In this document: positions 58,560-64,000 of the stretch, in pieces
Position numbering within the stretch: position 1 is the first letter of the stretch
How the letters are laid out: the number at the start of each line of letters is the position of its first letter
NCBI RefSeq assembly: GCF_035046505.1
Contig: NC_089822.1
Location: 266,115,024 to 266,179,023 of the forward strand
Length of the DNA stretch: 64,000 bases
DNA from: Tiliqua scincoides
Taxonomy: Eukaryota; Chordata; Lepidosauria; Squamata; Scincidae
Direction: 5' to 3'
The notes under the pieces: generated by a model
The model's database searches: none
What the model saw: only the letters and a program-made list of their open reading frames with translations
Told to the model about the DNA's origin: nothing
Translations under genes and position numbers: made by a program

Positions 58560-59495
58560 TTTTTTTTGCAAATAAAATAAATAAATAAAATATTAATGGT
58601 AAACAAATAGAAATATGATTTCTTTCTTGATCACCTTTTAATAAAAGTTTTGTAAAGCTAAGTGGGTGCCGGTACTAAAATGTTTGAGAACCTCTGGCCT
58701 ATATGATGTGCAGCCCATGGGATGCGCGACGTGCTGGCCTATGGAATGTGTGACATGTTGTGTCCTTGGATGTACAGCATTAACCAATGCTAGAAGAGTA
58801 CTAGTGCTAAAAATGTACAGTTGGATCCGAGGAGGGAGAGCAATTTCCTTTGTGGAAAGCTCTCTCCCAGCATGAATAAATCATGAAAACTCCAAGCAAT
58901 TGGGTTTCAAAGTCTTGTGGATTTTCCTTGACTGGGGAGAGGTGTAGGGGGCAGGTGGGGAAGGGAGGGAGACCAGGCAGGGTTGAGAGCAGGTGGAAGG
59001 AGAGACTGGATCAAAATAAGGCCTCAGCCCAGTCAAGGATAGAGTCAGGCAGGCAGGAGGAGTCTGTGCCGAATCCCAAGGGGTAGGAGAGAGCCATTCA
59101 GGTGGGACCTGGTTTCCACAGACCCCTGAGCATTGGCCAGCAGCAGGGCAAGCCCACATGCTGACTCTGCCCTGCAGCTGGGAGGAACCTCCAGCCCAGG
59201 GTCTCCCTCGAACCATTCCCAGTGCTGAAAGGCAGCCCCCCCCCAGGACTAGATTCAGGGCAGCTGGAGCCAGCATGCAAGCCAGCAAGAGTGATACGAT
59301 ACTGACTACCAGTAGCCCCCTCCCCATTCTGGTGGGAGTATTATCACACCTCCACGAGGATCCCCCTTCTTTTGTGTTTTTGTACTTTTGTGTTGCCTCC
59401 ATTGGACATTGGCCAAATGCTGCTTGGCATTGAAAAGCAGCCCTCTCCCCCCTCTCACTTCTGAGCAGGGCCTGTACGAAGACTTTTGAAAATGA
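58560..59495. other. Intergenic, nothing recognised
   Basis: A 213-codon minus-strand frame (58,881-59,522) has no domain I recognise and is likely chance. A C-rich run lies near 59,230. Confidence 0.3.
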
Positions 59496-59952
<457 letters not shown>

Positions 59953-60037
59953 AGAGAGGTGCCTTGGAGACTGGGCTTTGTGAAAGGAAGGCGTTGGAGG
60001 CAGCGCATGTGGAAAGCGTTCAGTTTCCTCTCCTGTT

Positions 60038-61850
60038 GCCCCAGGGAGCACACCAGATAACAAGAGACCTGCATCCTGGTGCCCTCCCTTGCATTGGCAT
60101 TCTGACATAGCCCACTTCTAAAAGCAGGAGGTTGCGCATACCACTGATATGGTATTCTCCCTTAGACAACTGCAGGAGAAATGCAGGGAACAACGACAGC
60201 CACTCTTTATAGCCTTCATAGATCTCACAAAGGCTTTCGACCTGGTCAGCAGGGATGGCCTCTTCAAGATTCTCCCCAAGATTGGATGTCCACCCAGGCT
60301 TCTCAGCATCATCAGATCCTTCCACAAGGACATGAAGGGCACTGTTGTCTTTGATGGCTCCACATCAGACCCCTTTGACATCTGAAGCGGCGTGAAGCAG
60401 GGCTGTGTTCTTGCACCAACCTTGTTTGGGATCTTCTTCGCTGTCCTGCTGAAGCAGGCCTTTGGAACTACAACAGAAGGCATCTATCTCCGGACCAGAT
60501 CAGATGGAAAGCTCTTCAACCTCTCCAGACTGAGAGCAAAGTCCAAAGTTCAGCTGAAATGTCTGTGTGACTTCCTCTTTGCCGACGATGCAGCTATCAC
60601 TACCCACTCTGCCAAAGATCTCCAGCAGCTCATGGATCGTTTTAGCAAGGCCTGCCAAGATTTTGGACTGACAATCAGCCTGAAGAAAACACAGGTCATG
60701 GTTCAGGATGTGGACTCACCTCCCTGCATTACAATCTCTGCACATGAACTGGAGGTTGTCCATGACTTTGTGTACCTTGGCTCAACGATCTCCGACACTC
60801 TTTCTCTCGATACCGAGCTAAACAAACGCATCGGTAAAGCAGCTACCACGTTTTCCAGACTCACAAAGAGAGTCTGGTCCAACAAGAAGCTGACGGAACA
60901 TACCAAGATCCAGGTCTACAGAGCTTGCGTCCTGAGTACACTTCTGTACTGCAGCGAGTCATGGACTCTTCACTCACAACAGGAGAGGAAACTGAATGCT
61001 TTCCACATGCGCTGCCTCCGACATATTCTCGGCATCACCTGGCAGGACAAAGTTCCAAACAACACAGTCCTGGAACGTGCTGGAATCCCTAGCATGTATG
61101 CACTACTGAAACAGAGACGCCTGCGTTGGCTCGGTCATGTCGTGAGAATGGATGATGGCCGGATCCCAAAGGATCTCCTCTATGGAGAACTCGTGCAAGG
61201 AAAGCGCCCTACAGGTAGACCACAGCTGCGATACAAGGACATCTGCAAGAGGGATCTGAAGGCCTTAGGAGTGGACCTCAACAGGTGGGAAACCCTGGCC
61301 TCTGAGCGGCCCGCTTGGAGGCAGGCTGTGCAACATGGCCTTTCCCAGTTTGAAGAGACACTTGGCCAACAGTCTGAGGCTAAGAGGCAAAGAAGGAAGG
61401 CCCATAGCCAGGGAGACAGGCCAGGGACAGATTGCACTTGCTCCCAGTGTGGAAGGGATTGTCACTCCCGAATCGGCCTTTTCAGCCACACTAGATGCTG
61501 TTCCAGAACCACCTTTCAGAGCGCGATACCATAGTCTTTCGAGACTGAAGGTTGCCAACAAAAAGCGCATACACATCATGGCTTGTAACCCGTAATGGAT
61601 TTTTCCTCCAGAAACTTGTCCAATCCCCTTTTAAAGGCATCCAGGCCAGATGCCGTCACCACATCCTGTGGCAAGGAGTTCCACAGACCAACCACATGCC
61701 GAGTAAAGAAATATTTTCTTTTATCTGTCCTAACCCGCCCAACACTCAATTTTAGTGGATGTCCCCTGGTTCTGGTATTATGTGAGAGTGTAAAGAGCAT
61801 CTCGCTATCCACTCTGTCCATCCCCTGCATAATTTTGTATGTCTCAAAAT
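60038..61850 (-). mobile_element. CR1 LINE 3' part, split by a LINE insertion
   Basis: CR1 3' UTR at 60,038-60,141, then the other LINE, then CR1 again at 61,565-61,850, with ORF2 C-terminal codons (DKRKYFFTRHVVGLWNSLPQ). GCGCATAC at both edges is the target duplication. A 45-bp inverted LINE scrap lies just before (59,993-60,037). Confidence 0.85.
60142..61564 (+). mobile_element. LINE of a second family, 5' truncated, 3' end intact
   Basis: Non-LTR reverse transcriptase with FIAFIDLTKAFDLVSRDGLF, then one TGA at 60,383-60,385 (in DPFDI-stop-SGVKQGC), then GVKQGCVLAPTLFGIFFAVL, catalytic FADD in FLFADDAAITTHSA, VYLGSTISDTLSLDTELNKR, and a C-terminal zinc-knuckle-like CSQCGRDCHSRIGLFSH. It stops at 61,534. 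The 3' tail is the one shared with the 5S-headed SINE. It is neither CR1 nor L2; the clade cannot be fixed here. Confidence 0.9.
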
Positions 61851-62755
61851 TCTAGTATTACATCGCTCCTCAAACCTGGTAATTTAACCCACAGCAATTC
61901 TGTGGTGGAGTCAGACCCACCTTCAATCTCTACTTTCCTGGATTCCACCCCTTCTTTAACGTTGATGGCCACCCCACCACCAACAGACCCTTCTCTGTCC
62001 CTCCTATAGAGTCTATCGCCTGGGACCACAGTATCCAAAGGCTTGTCAGGCCTTTGGCTTCCCAGGCCCTGAATTAAGCCAGGATGTGGCCGGAGCGGCC
62101 TTGATGTCCAGGCCTGGTGTGAAATGCAATTAAAAGGAACAGTAGCACTGTCTATGTATGCTGATGCAATCAGCTGCACCTGTTGCAGGTGGGAGTCACA
62201 TGACTTTGGGAGGATGTGTGCAGAGTCACGCAGGCTATGGTATTGCACCACTGGACAGCCAATCAGAAAGGGTCACAAGACTGTCTTGTGACGATGAGCT
62301 TGCCCTATTCTGATTGGCTGGCCCCGGTACATATGGGGGCAAGAGCAGACACCAAATGTGGGTTGCTGTGGTGGAGTTTCTGCGTGTCGTGCTGCTGGTT
62401 TGTTCTGTGACTTGGACTGTGTCGTGCCTGTGCCTCTCTGTATCCCTGACTTCTGGACCGTTTGACTGACTCTTCTTCTGCCTGCTCCTTGACCAATACC
62501 TGCTTCTGCAACAAACAAGCCTGTGTCTGCTCCTTGGGCTCTGTTTGGGATCGCCTGCTTCTTTTGCTACCTCTCTACGCTGCCATACCATTCTGCTCTC
62601 GGGAAAGCAAGGGCTATCCTCCCCTGCTGCCCTGACACCACTGGTTCTCCTTATTCCACAGTGTTTCTGTTATGCCCACCATATCAATGTTTTCCTTCGT
62701 CACCAGACATTCCCGATCTCCTACCATGAACACCATCAAGACAGGTGTTCCCAGA
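61851..62755 (-). mobile_element. CR1 endonuclease fragment hosting a solo LTR (duplicate of 51.4 kb)
   Basis: CR1 endonuclease sequence at 61,853-62,035 (minus: EIEGGSDSTTELLWVKLPGL) and 62,638-62,755 matches the copy at 51,415-52,310. The flanking hAT fragment is shared too, so the two regions are one segmental duplication. Confidence 0.8.
62044..62637 (+). mobile_element. Solo LTR (fossil), duplicate copy
   Basis: Same element as 51,597-52,200 (TGTCAGGC...CCCTGACA, about 594 bp), at the same place in CR1. It reached this site by segmental duplication, not by a second insertion. Confidence 0.6.
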
Positions 62756-62837
62756 CAGATCTCCAGCCTGGGAGAAACTATTCCTCTGGGCTTCTTTGTT
62801 TTTTAGTGCTGGTGCTCATGCTGTATTTATTGCTCCC

Positions 62838-62975
62838 GCATGTGCCACAACACATTGGTGTGCCGCAAATGGTCCACAGGGGTGCTGTGGGAGTTTGGGG
62901 GAGGGTCATTTATTCATAGGGCTATTGGGGGATGTGAGCTGTACGACTGCAGCATGTTGTGTCCTGTCATTTACA
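62838..62975. mobile_element. Partial hAT-type element
   Basis: The left part of the copy at 52,398-52,612; it stops near 62,972 where the duplication with 52.5 kb ends. Confidence 0.55.
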
Positions 62976-63026
62976 CAGGCCAACACACATTTTGCTTCCT
63001 TAAATGTTACACCAATTCCTGTGTAT

Positions 63027-63258
63027 ATTTGGGGTGCTGATTCCAAAAATGGCATCCTTTTTGCGCTATCACGTCTATGGAGACACGGCATAGCCACTTT
63101 AGTGAATGGTTCAAGCAGCTTCCTCATGAGGAAGGCTACACCATGGCTTTCTCATGAAGAAGCTGCTTGAACCACTCACTAATGAGGCTATACTCTATCT
63201 CCAAAACTAGATGTGATAGGGCAAAACGGATGCCATTTTTTGAATCAGCACCCCAAAT
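63027..63258. repeat. Long imperfect palindrome (foldback element)
   Basis: Left arm ATTTGGGGTGCTGATTC ... GGTTCAAGCAGCTTCCTCAT; right arm ATGAAGAAGCTGCTTGAACC ... AATCAGCACCCCAAAT. The centre is CCATGG at 63,141-63,146. Arms are about 115 bp with few mismatches and almost no spacer. Confidence 0.85.
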
Positions 63259-63567
63259 TCATTTCAAACCACCATAAAGTTTGGGAAAAACTTTTCTGAC
63301 CCTCAGTTTTGTAGGCCTGTGTAATCCGTACTCATAAGCAACTCAGCCCTATGGAGGGCTGCATGGGGTTCCCTTCACCTCCTGCTGCTTGCCCAAGCCC
63401 ACCCCCCTTGCCCCCCGTAGTGATGCGATCCTGGGGATCACACCACTCCCTTCACCACTCCCCCACAAAGACGTACTTAAGGAGTAAAGCTCCCTAAAAG
63501 TGTGAGAACCACTGCCTTGAAGTGTTCCATTTCTCTGTTGCTAATCCAGGTTCTGTCCCTTTTCTAG

Positions 63568-64000
63568 GAGGCAACGGACAGGACAGTGATAATCAGAGAG
63601 AGGCACCAGAAACAACCATGCGGGATGTAGAAGAAGTGACTTTTGGAGACCAGGGCGGATCAGAGAAGCAGGGGGGAAGCCCCGCACCTGTCCAGAGAAC
63701 CACACCTGTTCTTTGTCAAGACAACGACCGCCAGGAAATTCCAGTTCAACGGGAGCATCCAAAAGGGGAGAAAAGAAAGAAGCGTCCATTGCGTGGCAAA
63801 ACCAGCAGATATAAATCCAACATGAATAAATGCAGGAAACTCCCCAAAGAGAAGAAATCATTTAAATGCACTCGGTGGAGAAAGAGCTTCAGTGCAAATA
63901 CACACCTCACTTCCCGTGAAAAGAGCCTCACAGCAGAGAGAGCTGGGCATCAAGACAGATCAGGGAATCAAGAGGGGAAAGAAACAGAGATGCAGAGAAA
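63568..64000 (+). CDS. KZFP terminal exon (F), start only, runs off the window
   Basis: Acceptor TCCCTTTTCTAG; the exon enters with two bases and reads GNGQDSDNQREAPETTMRDV then EEVTFGDQGGSEKQGGSP. It is open for all 433 bp to the window end. One degenerate first finger (FKCTRWRKSFSANTHLTSRE) is visible, as in genes B and C. Regular fingers should lie beyond 64,000. No KRAB exons are seen between gene C and this exon. Confidence 0.85.

Noticed and set aside
62044-62637. A second independent LTR insertion
   Set aside because: Position within CR1 and flanking repeats are the same as at 51.6 kb, so it was copied by segmental duplication.

Overview
The window reads as vertebrate nuclear DNA, most likely from a squamate reptile (lizard). 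It carries KRAB zinc-finger genes with split exons, many CR1 LINEs ending in an 8-base TTCTTATG repeat, L2, a 5S-rRNA-headed SINE like those described from lizards, and many short hAT-type DNA transposons. There are no bacterial features. The species cannot be named from the sequence alone.

The host content is a KRAB zinc-finger (KZFP) cluster with three gene models that have the same architecture: GC-rich promoter, 5' non-coding exon, short ATG exon, 127-bp KRAB-A exon, 81-bp KRAB-B-like exon and one long C2H2 terminal exon. Gene A runs on the minus strand (promoter about 20.2 kb; coding exons 18,010 down to 2,649) and has 28 fingers. Gene B (plus; promoter about 27.4 kb; coding 29,474-43,726) has six regular fingers and a seventh with its last His changed. 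Gene C (plus; promoter about 45.5-46.1 kb; coding 47,021-55,042) has its finger array cut by a hAT element. Splice sites and codon phases agree in all three. A and B are divergent; B and C are tandem. Downstream of C lie a broken terminal exon (56.1 kb), a fragment duplicated from the end of B (59.5 kb) and an open terminal exon running off the right edge (63,568). Gene A also has two extra KRAB-B-like exons and an antisense KRAB-A relic in its introns. KZFPs usually bind transposon DNA and recruit TRIM28/KAP1 to silence it; that role is inferred from the family.

Most of the rest is transposon. CR1 is dominant: a nearly complete 4.3-kb copy (34.4-38.7 kb, minus), a long open reverse-transcriptase copy (21.7-23.3 kb) and about twenty fragments. 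A second LINE family (60.1-61.6 kb and two more copies) shares its 3' tail with the 5S-headed SINE and with another short element near 30 kb. hAT elements carry 8-bp target duplications, often CTCTAGAG. A pair of duplicated solo LTRs (51.6 and 62.0 kb) are fossils.

The most interesting signal is five tandem arrays built from the CR1 3' end (9.6, 19.0, 31.3, 33.9 and 38.7 kb). Each unit boundary carries a near-consensus ZNF143/Staf site, ACTACAATTCCCAGGATGCC or a close variant, eight copies in all, all on the plus strand. Stretches without a feature (for example 5.3-5.65, 23.3-23.8, 30.5-31.0, 44.25-44.7, 53.1-53.45 and 58.55-59.5 kb) look like intron or intergenic sequence.
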